Shown: piece after piece, positions 8,707-18,223 of the stretch | Layout of the letters: every line of letters begins with the position of its first letter | Position numbering within the stretch: the stretch's first letter is position 1 | Source of the DNA: Psychromonas sp. psych-6C06 | GTDB lineage: Bacteria; Pseudomonadota; Gammaproteobacteria; Enterobacterales; Psychromonadaceae | Reading direction: 5' to 3' | Length of the DNA: 64,000 bases | Assembly: GCF_002835465.1 (NCBI RefSeq) | Contig: NZ_PIZM01000001.1 | Location: 62,001-126,000 of the forward strand | Translations under genes and position numbers: made by a program | Notes under the pieces: generated by a model | What the model saw: only the letters and a program-made list of their open reading frames with translations | Databases searched by the model: none | What the model was told of the DNA's origin: nothing

Positions 8707-10008
8707 TTAACCTGGGAAGAAAATTAATTTCGCAAGGAATAAAATCGCTAAGAACCAAACGCTTGCACTTAACTCTTTCGCTTTACCGCTCATCACTTTA
8801 ATCGCTGCAAAGGTGATAAAGCCAATCGCAATACCGTTAGCGATCGAGAAAGTTAATGGCATCATAATTGCCACCGTTACAACCGGTGCTGCTTCAGTAA
8901 TATCATCCCAATTAATTGATTTTAAACCACCAACCATTAACACTGCTACGTACAGTAATGCACCCGCTGTTGCGTATGCTGGTACCATGCCCGCGAGTGG
9001 CGCAAAGAATAACGCTAATAGGAATAACACACCAACCACAACTGCGGTTAAACCAGTACGACCACCTTCAGCAACACCCGATACACTTTCAATGTAACTT
9101 GTTGTTGTAGAAGTCCCCATCATAGAGCCGGCAATAGATGCACCACTGTCCGCAAGAAGGGCACGGTTTAAACGTGGTAGATTACCTTTTTCATCTAATA
9201 GTTTTGCTTTGTCTGCAACGGCAATTAAGGTGCCTGATGTATCAAATAGATCAACAAATAGGAAGGCAAAGATAACGCTGATCATACCGACGTTAAATGC
9301 CCCTGCGATATCCATCTGCATAAATGTTGGTGCAACACTTGGTGGCATCGAAATAATACCTGCGTATTCAACATCTCCTAAAATGATACCAATAGCAGTC
9401 ACCGCTAGAATGGCTATCATCACCCCACCTTTAACGCGGTAATGCGCTAGTGCGATAATAAGAAAGAAACCAATAGATGCAAGCGCCGCTGGAAGGTGTG
9501 TTAAATCACCTAGTGACACTAATGTTGCAGGGTTATCTACGACAATACCGGCATTTTTAAGTGCGATTAAAGCAAGAAAAAGACCGATACCGGCAGCGAT
9601 ACCTTTACGCATTGGAAGTGGGATAGAGTTGATGATCCATTCACGCACTTTAAACAGGCTTAGCGCTGTAAAACAGATACCAGATAAGAACACAGCACCT
9701 AATGCAACTTGCCATGTGTAACCCATATCAAGAACCACGACGTAGGTGAAGAATGCGTTTAAGCCCATTCCCGGTGCTAAAGCAACAGGGTAATTTGCAT
9801 AGAAGCCCATAATGAAACAGCCGATAGCTGCGGCTAGACAGGTCGCGACAAACACGGCTCCTGGATCCATCTCAGTAGCAGATAACATCGATGGATTAAC
9901 AAAGATGATATATGCCATGGTTAAAAAGGTAGTAAAACCCGCAATAACCTCTGTTTTAAGCGACGTCTTGTGCTCGTTAAGTTTAAATATTTTTTCAAGC
10001 ATTTCCAT
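8707..10008 (-). CDS. NCS2-family purine permease (AzgA/GhxP-like)
   Basis: A 433-residue inner-membrane permease, probably a proton symporter for adenine, guanine or hypoxanthine. The N-terminal block FKLNEHKTSLKTEVIAGFTT is characteristic of the AzgA-like branch of NCS2, and GTSTTTSYIESVSGVAEGGR (about residues 298-317) is the conserved family segment with substrate-site residues. About a dozen hydrophobic helices fill the rest. Met1 and Met3 are both possible starts. It is a single gene with its own terminator. The intergenic region shared with the lipoprotein gene at 10271 contains a long inverted repeat that may regulate one or both. I saw no purine riboswitch. Confidence 0.88.
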   Translation of the reverse strand: MEMLEKIFKLNEHKTSLKTEVIAGFTTFLTMAYIIFVNPSMLSATEMDPGAVFVATCLAAAIGCFIMGFYANYPVALAPGMGLNAFFTYVVVLDMGYTWQVALGAVFLSGICFTALSLFKVREWIINSIPLPMRKGIAAGIGLFLALIALKNAGIVVDNPATLVSLGDLTHLPAALASIGFFLIIALAHYRVKGGVMIAILAVTAIGIILGDVEYAGIISMPPSVAPTFMQMDIAGAFNVGMISVIFAFLFVDLFDTSGTLIAVADKAKLLDEKGNLPRLNRALLADSGASIAGSMMGTSTTTSYIESVSGVAEGGRTGLTAVVVGVLFLLALFFAPLAGMVPAYATAGALLYVAVLMVGGLKSINWDDITEAAPVVTVAIMMPLTFSIANGIAIGFITFAAIKVMSGKAKELSASVWFLAILFLAKLIFFPG

Positions 10009-10091
10009 GTGATTGAACCTATGTAGTAGAGTGTATGAATTTCGCGCGATTATAAGAGGTTAAGGTACAGTGATCTAGTGAATTAACTCAT

Positions 10092-10153
10092 TTTTAAATC
10101 ATGAAATGAAAATTAATGATTTAAAATAATTTTTATTTCATGATTTAAAATAA
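10092..10153. promoter_or_regulatory. 16-bp inverted repeat plus direct copies between divergent genes
   Basis: TTTTAAATCATGAAAT (10092-10107) is the perfect inverse of ATTTCATGATTTAAAA (10135-10150). The core ATGATTTAAAATAA also occurs twice in direct orientation (10117-10130 and 10140-10153), so the motif appears three times within about 60 bases. It lies between the minus-strand permease and the plus-strand lipoprotein genes. It fits a multi-site operator; the binding protein is unknown. Confidence 0.55.
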
Positions 10154-10270
10154 CTTTATTTTTTGAGTGCTTCTTTATGGGTGTTTTATTGTTGTATATT
10201 TGACATGCTTTGCGTAAAGTCGGCGCTCAAAATTATTGTTATTACATAAACATTTATACATGGATGAGAA

Positions 10271-11386
10271 ATGAAAAAATCACTATTAAGCACCATACTA
10301 ACCTGTTCATTATTAACCGCTTGTGGTGGCGGAGGAGGAGGTACGGCACTACGACCGAGCATTGTTAGTGATGAAACCGTGGCGATTGTTGACGATAGAA
10401 GCGCATTAACGGTTGAAGAAGTTGAGTTAGCATTTCCTGATGCAAGTTTAGCTACTTGTGTAGTTGCTTCCATTGCTAATGCGGGCTTTGTTATCAATAA
10501 ACTCTCTGATATCGCCGTTGTTGATTGTCAACTTCCTACTGTCAGTAATACACGGGGGCTAGAAACATTAACAGGATTAACTTTTTTAAATTTAAATAAT
10601 ACCCAGATTACAGATATTGATCTTGTCGCGAATGTGAAATTAGAGCACTTATACCTTAATAATTCAGCGCTTCAAGAGATAGATTTATCAAGTAATGTCG
10701 CGCTAATGAGTATCAGTTTGAACGGCACTGCGATTAGCGCGTTGGATCTAAGTCAAAACAAAAAACTTGAACGTATTGATATTAATGATGGCGCATTAAC
10801 GACGCTTAATGTGGAGGAGTTAAAAAATTTAGTGTATCTATCTGCTACTAATAACGCTATCTCTGTTTTAGACATCTCAAATAATATCGCCTTAGAAAGC
10901 CTTTGGTTTAGTGAAAATTTATTAACGGATATCGTTGTAACACAAAACCCAAAACTTGAGCACCTGAGCCTTGCGGGTAATCCGCTTGCAGTTACGACAA
11001 TAGATCTATCTCAAAACCCTGAATTGTTGATGCTTTCGCTTGATTCAATCAATATTACAGATATAGATTTGCAACATAATACTAAATTAACCGCGTTGCT
11101 TTTAAGCCAAACGGGTATTACATCACTCCTGCTAACTGAGAATAAAGCGTTGCAAACATTAAACCTTGGTTATTCCCAGATCAGTGCTGTTACCTTAAAT
11201 ACGAATACTGAATTAACACACCTTTATTTACCAGGTACTGATATATCTACGTTAGATATTCGAGAAAATAAAAAGCTAGTCGAATTAGATGTATCTTATA
11301 CCGATGCGGTGCTTAATATTGATATCTCGGGGCTGATAGAATTGCTGACTATCAACAAAGACAGTGATGATGTTGTTGCCGCATAA
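10271..11386 (+). CDS. Leucine-rich-repeat lipoprotein
   Basis: A 371-residue putative surface or periplasmic lipoprotein. The signal peptide ends in lipobox LTAC (Cys18) and is followed by a glycine run, GGGGGG. After a linker with three Cys (about residues 61-87), roughly a dozen repeats of about 21 residues begin near residue 95. Each has the form L-x-x-L-x-L-x-x-(N/T)-x-(I/L)-x-x-(L/I)-D-(L/I)-x-x-N, for example LTFLNLNNTQITDIDLVANV and LEHLYLNNSALQEIDLSSNV. This predicts a curved LRR solenoid, suggesting protein or ligand binding. One repeat near 240 carries a two-residue insertion. It is monocistronic. No specific family name or partner can be given. Confidence 0.85.
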   Translation: MKKSLLSTILTCSLLTACGGGGGGTALRPSIVSDETVAIVDDRSALTVEEVELAFPDASLATCVVASIANAGFVINKLSDIAVVDCQLPTVSNTRGLETLTGLTFLNLNNTQITDIDLVANVKLEHLYLNNSALQEIDLSSNVALMSISLNGTAISALDLSQNKKLERIDINDGALTTLNVEELKNLVYLSATNNAISVLDISNNIALESLWFSENLLTDIVVTQNPKLEHLSLAGNPLAVTTIDLSQNPELLMLSLDSINITDIDLQHNTKLTALLLSQTGITSLLLTENKALQTLNLGYSQISAVTLNTNTELTHLYLPGTDISTLDIRENKKLVELDVSYTDAVLNIDISGLIELLTINKDSDDVVAA

Positions 11387-11392
11387 GGAAAG

Positions 11393-11443
11393 CAAGCCAC
11401 CTATTTGATAGTGGCTTGTATAGTGTTTTGTATAGTGGCTTGA
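11393..11443. terminator. Hairpin region between convergent LRR and cmoB genes
   Basis: CAAGCCAC (11393-11400) pairs with GTGGCTTG at 11411-11418, and a second GTGGCTTG at 11436-11443 offers an alternative partner. There is no long T-run, so termination efficiency is uncertain. Confidence 0.45.
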
Positions 11444-11449
11444 ATATTT

Positions 11450-12436
11450 TTAGCTAAGTGTTTTTTCCGCTTTTTTTGCAATTAACAAAGCGCGCTTTGG
11501 CGCCGGATGACCTTCGACTGTTTTGCTTGGGTCATTCGGATCCAAATAATCCTCTAGGGATTCATTGGTCATCCATGCGGTGCTGCGTTGCTCACCCGTT
11601 AATGTATCGTTAATGTCCACGATACGCACATCCTCAAAACCACACTTTTCAACCCATAGTTTTAGTGCTTCAGCGCTTGGTAAGAACCAGATATTACGCA
11701 TTTTTGCATAGCGATCCTGTGGCACAAGAACATCATCTTTGCCACCTGCAATCACGAGTGTTTCTAATACAAGCTCACCACCTTCAACTAACTGATCTTG
11801 TAGCTGAGTGATATGGTCCATTGGTGATTTACGGTGGTATAACACCCCCATCGAAAATACCGTATCAAAAGCTTCCAGTTTTGGTAACTCTTGAATACCT
11901 AATGGCAATAGGTGCACGTTTTGATCTTTATTAGCAAAGTGGCGCACCGCTTCAAATTGACATAAAAATAGGTCGCTTGGGTCGATACCCACCACAAATT
12001 CTGCGCCTTCACCACGCATACGCCACATATGGTAACCGCTGCCACAGCCCACATCTAACACATAGCGGTATTTAAGCGGGCTGATATGCGGTAATACCCG
12101 GTCCCATTTCCAATCACTGCGCCATTCAGTGTCAATATGCACGCCATGAACATGAAAGGGGCCTTTGCGCCACGGATGAAACTTTTGTAATAGATTTTCA
12201 AGCTTTTTGGTTTCGCCCGTTGATAACTCATTCTCTGAGCCTATTTCCACACGGTCTTTGAGCTCGATATTATCGGTTTTAATGTCGGGGAATTTATTTA
12301 AAACGCGGATCCAACTGGCCAGCTTGCCATGTACATGGGTATTTTCCCATTCATGTAATTGTGAGGGTAAAACAAGCAACCAATGCTTTAAACGATTTTG
12401 CGCAATAATGCTGTAAAAATTACTAAAGTTAATCAT
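11450..12436 (-). CDS. cmoB: tRNA U34 carboxymethyltransferase CmoB
   Basis: Transfers the carboxymethyl group of carboxy-S-adenosylmethionine onto 5-hydroxyuridine at position 34 of certain tRNAs, making cmo5U. It has 328 residues (E. coli 323) and matches along its length: [33 protein letters not shown], the methyltransferase motif [14 protein letters not shown] and [12 protein letters not shown]. The C-terminal [13 protein letters not shown] block is also typical. It lies downstream of cmoA on the same strand with a 128-base gap, so the two may share a transcript or have separate promoters. Confidence 0.97.
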   Translation of the reverse strand: MINFSNFYSIIAQNRLKHWLLVLPSQLHEWENTHVHGKLASWIRVLNKFPDIKTDNIELKDRVEIGSENELSTGETKKLENLLQKFHPWRKGPFHVHGVHIDTEWRSDWKWDRVLPHISPLKYRYVLDVGCGSGYHMWRMRGEGAEFVVGIDPSDLFLCQFEAVRHFANKDQNVHLLPLGIQELPKLEAFDTVFSMGVLYHRKSPMDHITQLQDQLVEGGELVLETLVIAGGKDDVLVPQDRYAKMRNIWFLPSAEALKLWVEKCGFEDVRIVDINDTLTGEQRSTAWMTNESLEDYLDPNDPSKTVEGHPAPKRALLIAKKAEKTLS

Positions 12437-12564
12437 GATATTCTCTTACTATGAAATCAGTATCAAAGAAGCCACTGAAATTGTATTTTGATTTGAGGAT
12501 AAGACGTGTGGTTTAGTTTCCTAAACGCGCACTTTGACAAAGAAACTAAAGACAAAGATAAGCC

Positions 12565-13296
12565 TTATTTTATACTCAGGATTGAGCCGAAATTAAAACA
12601 TTGGTACCACAGGTTGTTATGCTTGAAACCGGCTGCTTGTAAACGTTCATAGTGCTGCTCAACGGTGTCGGCAATTAATACATTTTCAAGTGATGAACGC
12701 TTTTGGCTGATCTCTAATTCGCTATAGCCATTATTGCGTTTAAAGTCTAAATGCAGGTCTATTAATAGCTGGTGGCTCAGCTCATCTTCAAAAACAAATT
12801 TTTCAGAAAGTACTAAAATCCCACCTGGTAACAAACCATTATAAATATTGGTTAATAACTCAAGGCGTTTTTCAGGTGTTAAAAACTGCAGGGTGAAATT
12901 AAGCACAACAATGGAGGCGTTTTCAATTTTAATGTTGCAGATATCATCTTGTATGACGGTGACTGGCGTCTCTGAGCGGTAAGCTTGAATGGTTTCGCTA
13001 CAACGTTTTACCATCGCTTGTGAGTTATCAACGGCAATGATTTGGCAACCGGTTTTATCTTTTAAGGCGCTTCTCATTGAGAGGGTCGCAGCCCCTAAAG
13101 AGCACCCCAAATCATAAAGGTTACTGTTATGCATCGCCTTTCGTTCGGTGATCATGGCAATGGTCGCGATCATCTTTTCGTAACCGGGCACCGAGCGTTT
13201 AATCATATCAGGGAAAACCTGTACAACCTGCTCATCAAAACTAAAGCCTTCTACTTTATCCAAAGGCTTATTATAAATGTTGTCTGTTTGTGCCAT
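12565..13296 (-). CDS. cmoA: Carboxy-S-adenosyl-L-methionine synthase CmoA
   Basis: Makes carboxy-SAM from SAM and prephenate, the donor used by CmoB. It has 243 residues, the usual CmoA length. Visible landmarks are [20 protein letters not shown] near the N-terminus, the Rossmann motif [16 protein letters not shown] (about residues 60-75) and [14 protein letters not shown]. It is divergent from aspS across a 222-base region. The order cmoB-cmoA next to aspS is also found in E. coli, though there nudB and yebC follow aspS and here they do not. Confidence 0.97.
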   Translation of the reverse strand: MAQTDNIYNKPLDKVEGFSFDEQVVQVFPDMIKRSVPGYEKMIATIAMITERKAMHNSNLYDLGCSLGAATLSMRSALKDKTGCQIIAVDNSQAMVKRCSETIQAYRSETPVTVIQDDICNIKIENASIVVLNFTLQFLTPEKRLELLTNIYNGLLPGGILVLSEKFVFEDELSHQLLIDLHLDFKRNNGYSELEISQKRSSLENVLIADTVEQHYERLQAAGFKHNNLWYQCFNFGSILSIK

Positions 13297-13412
13297 TTTT
13301 TTCTCACGCAGAAATTTGAAGATATACCAAATTGGGCTTCAAGTGCGCCCTTAAGCTTGCGTTTTATCGGCAAGGCAAGTTATCGCTTGAAGTATCATGG
13401 GCATTTATTTTA

Positions 13413-13448
13413 CTTAAATAAACGGCGGTGGTCATTTTTTTATTTAAG
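13413..13448. promoter_or_regulatory. 10-bp inverted repeat upstream of aspS
   Basis: CTTAAATAAA (13413-13422) and TTTATTTAAG (13439-13448) are perfect inverse copies 16 bases apart, in the cmoA/aspS intergenic region about 70 bases before aspS. It may be an operator or leader hairpin; no regulator is assigned. Confidence 0.35.
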
Positions 13449-13518
13449 CGTATGACTAAGGGATATTTTCTTCTATAATACGCGCAATTATTTTGTAACG
13501 TTTTTAAAACAGGAATCG

Positions 13519-15294
13519 ATGATGCGCACAATGTATTGTGGTGAAGTGACCGAAACAAATATTGGTCAAGAGATTGAATTAGTAGGCTGGATCAATAAAC
13601 AACGCGACCTTGGTGGTGTAACCTTTTTAGATTTACGTGATCGCGAAGGTATCGTGCAAGTATTCTTTGATGCTGATACGCCAGAAGCAACTGCGATCGC
13701 AGCCACTGTACGTAATGAATTCTGCGTTAAATTAAAAGGCCAAGTACGTGCTCGTCCAGAGGGACAAACTAACAAAGAGATGACAACGGGTGGTATTGAA
13801 ATCCGTGGTCTTGAGTTAGAAATTCTAAACCGTGCAGAGCCTTCACCACTTGATAGCAATCAAAATAACTCAGAAGAGCAACGTTTACGTTACCGTTATT
13901 TAGACCTGCGTCGCCCAGAAATGGCGGAGCGTATGGTATTTCGCTCTAAAGTAAGCAGCTTTGTACGTCGTTTCTTAGACGACAACGGTTTCTTAGATGT
14001 TGAAACCCCCATCTTAACTAAAGCAACGCCAGAAGGTGCACGTGACTACTTAGTACCAAGTCGTACTCATAAAGGTCAGTTCTTTGCATTGCCACAATCT
14101 CCACAGCTATTTAAACAGTTGCTGATGATGTCGGGTCTGGATAAATACTACCAAATCGTTAAATGTTTCCGTGATGAAGATTTACGTGCTGATCGTCAGC
14201 CTGAATTTACACAAATTGATATCGAAACGTCATTCATGACTGGCGAACAGGTGATGGATAAAACGGAAGAGATGATCGTTAAACTTTTCCAAGAGATGCT
14301 AAATGTTGATTTAGGTACTTTCCCTAAAATGACCTACGCAGAGGCGATGCGTCGTTTCGGTAGTGATAAACCTGATCTACGTATCGACTTTGAGTTAGTT
14401 GATGTGGCTGATCTATTAAAAGAAGTTGAGTTCAACGTATTCTCTGGCCCTGCTAACGATGCCGATAGCCGTGTAGCCGTTATCTGTGTACCAGGTGGTG
14501 CAAAACTTTCTCGTAAGAACATCGATGAATACGGTAAATACGTTAACATCTATGGTGCGAAAGGCTTAGCATGGATGAAAGTCAACGAGGTGGCGAAAGG
14601 CCTTGAAGGTGTTCAGTCTCCAATCGCTAAATTCTTAAATGAAGAGATTGTTGCAGAGCTGCTTAAACGTACCAACGCACAAGATGGCGACATCATCCTA
14701 TTTGGCGCAGATAAAGCAAACGTTGTTGCTGAGGCAATCGGTGCATTACGTCTGAAAGTGGCTGAAGACTTAGGCCTTGTGAAAGATGAGTGGAAACCAC
14801 TATGGGTAATCGACTTCCCAATGTTTGAACCACTAGAAGATGGTGCATTAACACCACTGCATCATCCATTTACAGCACCGATTAATTTAACGGCAGAAGA
14901 GTTAGAAGCTAACCCAGTTGGCGCATTATCAAATGCTTACGATATGGTACTTAACGGTTGTGAGTTAGGCGGTGGTTCTGTTCGTATTCATAAACAAGAT
15001 ATGCAAGCTGCGATTTTCCGTATTCTAAATATCTCTGATGATGAAGCGCAAGACAAGTTTGGTTTCTTGCTTGAAGCCCTACAATTTGGTGCTCCACCAC
15101 ATGCAGGTCTTGCATTTGGTTTAGATCGTCTCGTGATGTTAATGACCAACACAAGCTCAATTCGTGAAGTGATTGCCTTCCCGAAAACCGCTTCTGCGGC
15201 TTGTCCATTAACTAACGCACCAGGCTTTGCTAACCCCGCTGCACTGGCAGAATTAAATGTAGCCGTGGTTGCTGAAGAGAAAAAAGCGGATTAA
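13519..15294 (+). CDS. aspS: Aspartyl-tRNA synthetase
   Basis: Class II synthetase charging tRNA-Asp. About 590 residues, like the E. coli enzyme, with near-continuous similarity: N-terminal OB-fold anticodon domain ([20 protein letters not shown]), motif 2 region [19 protein letters not shown], the bacterial GAD insertion (about residues 285-420) and motif 3 [18 protein letters not shown]. The E. coli protein begins MRTEYCG, so the second of the two tandem ATGs (13522) is the likelier start; AGGA sits 7 bases before it. A bidirectional terminator follows. Confidence 0.98.
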   Translation: MMRTMYCGEVTETNIGQEIELVGWINKQRDLGGVTFLDLRDREGIVQVFFDADTPEATAIAATVRNEFCVKLKGQVRARPEGQTNKEMTTGGIEIRGLELEILNRAEPSPLDSNQNNSEEQRLRYRYLDLRRPEMAERMVFRSKVSSFVRRFLDDNGFLDVETPILTKATPEGARDYLVPSRTHKGQFFALPQSPQLFKQLLMMSGLDKYYQIVKCFRDEDLRADRQPEFTQIDIETSFMTGEQVMDKTEEMIVKLFQEMLNVDLGTFPKMTYAEAMRRFGSDKPDLRIDFELVDVADLLKEVEFNVFSGPANDADSRVAVICVPGGAKLSRKNIDEYGKYVNIYGAKGLAWMKVNEVAKGLEGVQSPIAKFLNEEIVAELLKRTNAQDGDIILFGADKANVVAEAIGALRLKVAEDLGLVKDEWKPLWVIDFPMFEPLEDGALTPLHHPFTAPINLTAEELEANPVGALSNAYDMVLNGCELGGGSVRIHKQDMQAAIFRILNISDDEAQDKFGFLLEALQFGAPPHAGLAFGLDRLVMLMTNTSSIREVIAFPKTASAACPLTNAPGFANPAALAELNVAVVAEEKKAD

Positions 15295-15319
15295 TAGCAA
15301 ACTGCTTTTAAAGGATTAA

Positions 15320-15354
15320 AAAAGGGAGGTAGTGATTCACTATCTCCCTTTTTT
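15320..15354. terminator. Bidirectional terminator between aspS and carbonic anhydrase
   Basis: AAAGGGAG-(G)-TAGTGA pairs with TCACTA-(T)-CTCCCTTT. It is flanked by A-runs on the left and T-runs on the right, so it works as an intrinsic terminator for both convergent genes. Confidence 0.9.
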
Positions 15355-15379
15355 GTCTGTTTTTATCCAGGATGTCGGA

Positions 15380-16015
15380 TCAAGTAATCCTATTAAACTC
15401 GCCCGTCTCTGTATCCATTTCACAAAGTAATGAGCGGCTTAAATCGTAACGCCAGCCGTGTAATTTTAAAGTACCATTTTCAACTCGCTCTTTAACCCAT
15501 GGGAAAGTCATTAAGTTATCTAATGAATGTTTAATGCCTTTTCTCTCGCAGCAGTTATAACGATCTTCTTGGTTATCGATATTATCGTCACAGAGTATTT
15601 CATGGCGTACGCTCTCAAGTTGATGCATCCATTTTCCGATAAAAGTACTTGAAGAATGTGAAGCGGGGGTATCCATTAAGGCTTTGATCCCGCCACATTG
15701 TGTATGCCCTAATACAATAATACTTTCTACTTCTAAATCGGTGACTGCGAACTCTAGTGCTGCACTTGTGCCATGCAAGCTATCGTTGCTTTCACAGGGG
15801 GGGACGAGATTAGCTACATTACGAATAACAAATAGATCGCCGGGTTCACAATCAAGAATAACACTTGGCTCTACACGAGAATCTGAGCAACTGATCAGTG
15901 CTATTTTAGGAGCTTGTCCCTCTTTAGCTAGTTTGACTAATTGATCTTTATGCGCTTCATAATAACCTTCACGAAAGCGCTGATAACCTGCGATTAGCTT
16001 GTCAGTTGCTGGCAT
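15380..16015 (-). CDS. can: Beta-class carbonic anhydrase
   Basis: Zinc enzyme interconverting CO2 and bicarbonate in the cytoplasm. It has 211 residues. The active-site set is complete: Cys43, Asp45 and Arg47 in ISCSDSRVEPS, and the His-x-x-Cys zinc ligands in VLGHTQCGGIKAL (about residues 104-107). No signal peptide is present. Divergent from a LysR-type regulator across 107 bases, an arrangement that usually means the regulator acts on the shared region; control by that LysR is inference. Confidence 0.94.
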   Translation of the reverse strand: MPATDKLIAGYQRFREGYYEAHKDQLVKLAKEGQAPKIALISCSDSRVEPSVILDCEPGDLFVIRNVANLVPPCESNDSLHGTSAALEFAVTDLEVESIIVLGHTQCGGIKALMDTPASHSSSTFIGKWMHQLESVRHEILCDDNIDNQEDRYNCCERKGIKHSLDNLMTFPWVKERVENGTLKLHGWRYDLSRSLLCEMDTETGEFNRIT

Positions 16016-16064
16016 ATTTATCTCCTCTAATATTCAATGGTGCTATCATAGTGCATTTATTGTA

Positions 16065-16078
16065 TTAATAATAATTAA
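16065..16078. promoter_or_regulatory. Possible LysR-type operator
   Basis: TTAAT-AATA-ATTAA, a short dyad compatible with the T-N11-A pattern of LysR-type sites, lies in the 107-base gap between carbonic anhydrase and the LysR gene. The region is AT-rich, so chance occurrence is likely. Confidence 0.25.
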
Positions 16079-16122
16079 ACTATATTATCAGAGGCATTAA
16101 AATAATTTATAGTTGGAGTTGT

Positions 16123-17049
16123 ATGCGCACCACATTACATCAGCTAAAGGTATTTAAGCAGGTTGCTCAGTTACTTAATTTTACTAAAGCAGGCGAAGTC
16201 TTAGGTTTAACGCAACCGGCTGTGAGTATCCAAATTAAACAACTAGAAGGTAATTTAGGCCTTACGCTGTTTGAAAAAATAGGTAAATCGCTTTATTTAA
16301 CGCCCGCTGGTAAAGAGTTACAGCTGTTTAGCGATGATATCTTTAATCGTTTTGAAAATATGGATATGACATTAAGTGCTTTGAAGGGAGAGTTGCAGGG
16401 GGATTTTTATCTTTCGGCAGTAAGCAGTGCGAAATATTTTACACCACATTTATTAGGTGCTTTTCATAAAAAATACCCTAAGGTAAATCTGCATTTAGAT
16501 ATTGTAAACCGTGAAAATATTATCCAGCGATTACAAGAAAATAAAGACGATTTAGTGATTATGGGCTTATTGCCACAAATGATGCCATTGGCGCGATACC
16601 CGTTTGTTGAAAACCAAATTATTTTAATCTCTAGTCCAAATCATCCCTTAGCTAAACAGAAAAAAATTTCACTAGAAGCGCTCTCTGAGCATGCTTTTAT
16701 ACACCGTGAAAAAGGATCGGGGACGCGCAAGGCGTTAGAAGAGTTTCTTAGTAAAAAATCGATTAACCTACAGGTTAATATGACCCTAGGAAACAGTGAA
16801 ACGATTAAACAGGGCGTAATGGCAGACCTTGGTATTTCGGCGGTATCTCGTCACAGTGTTTCACTGGAGTTAGCGACGAATACATTAGTAGAATTAGATG
16901 TAGTGGGTTTTCCCTTGGTGCGAAGTTGGTATGTAGTGCACCATGAAAGTAAGCACTTATCGCCGATTGCAAAAGCCTTTGTTGAGTTTGTATTATCGGA
17001 GCAGGAAAATGTCCCTGCCATTTGTAATCGCCTTTTAGAATCACCCTAA
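16123..17049 (+). CDS. LysR-family transcriptional regulator (CbbR-like)
   Basis: A 308-residue LTTR. The N-terminal helix-turn-helix is clear (NFTKAGEVLGLTQPAVSIQI, about residues 19-38, then LEGNLGLTLFEK), followed by a LysR substrate-binding domain from about residue 90. The substrate domain resembles the CbbR/CysB-like group (HREKGSGTRKALEEF, LGNSETIKQGVMADLGISA). Divergent from carbonic anhydrase, which it may control in response to CO2/bicarbonate or a metabolite; this is inference from position. The Gfo/Idh/MocA gene follows in the same direction after 56 bases and could be co-transcribed. Confidence 0.88.
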   Translation: MRTTLHQLKVFKQVAQLLNFTKAGEVLGLTQPAVSIQIKQLEGNLGLTLFEKIGKSLYLTPAGKELQLFSDDIFNRFENMDMTLSALKGELQGDFYLSAVSSAKYFTPHLLGAFHKKYPKVNLHLDIVNRENIIQRLQENKDDLVIMGLLPQMMPLARYPFVENQIILISSPNHPLAKQKKISLEALSEHAFIHREKGSGTRKALEEFLSKKSINLQVNMTLGNSETIKQGVMADLGISAVSRHSVSLELATNTLVELDVVGFPLVRSWYVVHHESKHLSPIAKAFVEFVLSEQENVPAICNRLLESP

Positions 17050-17105
17050 AGGTTTGACTATTAACCAACAACACCTTGATAAGATAGGATGAGCAGGAGT
17101 ATTAA

Positions 17106-18104
17106 ATGAAAAAGATTAAGTGGGCGGTTATTGGTGCTGGCAATATTGCTCATCAATTTGTTAGTGAATTAATTAAACTGCCTAACTGCTCCGTTGTCGG
17201 GGTTGCTTCTCGTACCAAGGCCTCTGCAGGTGCTTTCGCGGAAAAATTTAATATTACCGATGTTTATGAATCCTATGAAATGTTAGTTAACCATTGTGAT
17301 GTAGACATTGTTTATATTGCTTCGCCACATCAATTGCACTTTGAGCAAGCCTTGAGTTGCTTAAATGCCGGTAAAGCAGTGCTGTGTGAAAAGCCGATGA
17401 CGCTTAATGTGGGTCAGTCAATGCAGCTGATACAGCTGGCCGAGCAGAAAAATCTATTTTTAATGGAAGCGATGATCACGCCTTTATTACCTGCAATTAA
17501 AGGATTACAAGCATACATTGAGCAGGGCAAGCTAGGTGAAGTAAAGTCAATTCAGGCAAGTATGGGCTTTCAGGCGGAGTTAGATATCAATAGCCGGATA
17601 TTCAATCCTAAACTTGCTGGTGGTGCACTATTAGATGTCGGAATATATCCGCTCACATTAGCACAGTTGTTAATGAAAAAGATGCCAAGCTCAATGGTAA
17701 GTCAAGTGGAAAAAGCGCAAACCGGCGTTGATCAGCAGTCTATTGTTAGTTTGAAATATGAAAGTGAACAGGGCGCCGATGTACTGGTTCAGTGTCAAAG
17801 TTCAGTGGTTAATTTTTTACCTTGTTGTGCAACAATTTATGGGGATAAACTGATTGCTCAGCTAGCTGATTTTAGTTGGTCGGGGCGACAAATAGTGTTC
17901 ACAAATCACCAAGGTGAAAGGGTAGAGGTACTTGATTATGCAAGTGATGAAAATGCGTATGCATTAGAAGCTATCCATGTGAATCATTGCTTACAAAATG
18001 GCCTCATCGAAAGTCCACTCATCCCACATCAGCAAACATTAGCAGTCCTTCACATTATGGATAGCTTACGTCAGCAATGGGGGTTGGTTTACCCTGATGA
18101 GTGA
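17106..18104 (+). CDS. Gfo/Idh/MocA-family oxidoreductase
   Basis: NAD(P)-dependent sugar-type or dihydrodiol dehydrogenase family, 332 residues. The N-terminal nucleotide motif is WAVIGAGNIAHQFVSEL (about residues 5-21); the family signature CEKPMTLN lies near residue 98, and the C-terminal-domain active-site strand GGALLDVGIYPLTL near 177. The pattern is closest to the trans-1,2-dihydrodiol dehydrogenase-like subgroup. Substrate is unknown. It starts 56 bases after the LysR gene with site GAGCAGGAG. Confidence 0.82.
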   Translation: MKKIKWAVIGAGNIAHQFVSELIKLPNCSVVGVASRTKASAGAFAEKFNITDVYESYEMLVNHCDVDIVYIASPHQLHFEQALSCLNAGKAVLCEKPMTLNVGQSMQLIQLAEQKNLFLMEAMITPLLPAIKGLQAYIEQGKLGEVKSIQASMGFQAELDINSRIFNPKLAGGALLDVGIYPLTLAQLLMKKMPSSMVSQVEKAQTGVDQQSIVSLKYESEQGADVLVQCQSSVVNFLPCCATIYGDKLIAQLADFSWSGRQIVFTNHQGERVEVLDYASDENAYALEAIHVNHCLQNGLIESPLIPHQQTLAVLHIMDSLRQQWGLVYPDE

Positions 18105-18223
18105 TCATCTTTGAGCTTCTCTTACTATTTCATAAGTATTTGTCTGTACGAATAACTTTGCCTAAAGGACTTACAATGAAGTACAGTGTCCCCTTTTATT
18201 GAGCAACTTATTTTAGGTGTATC

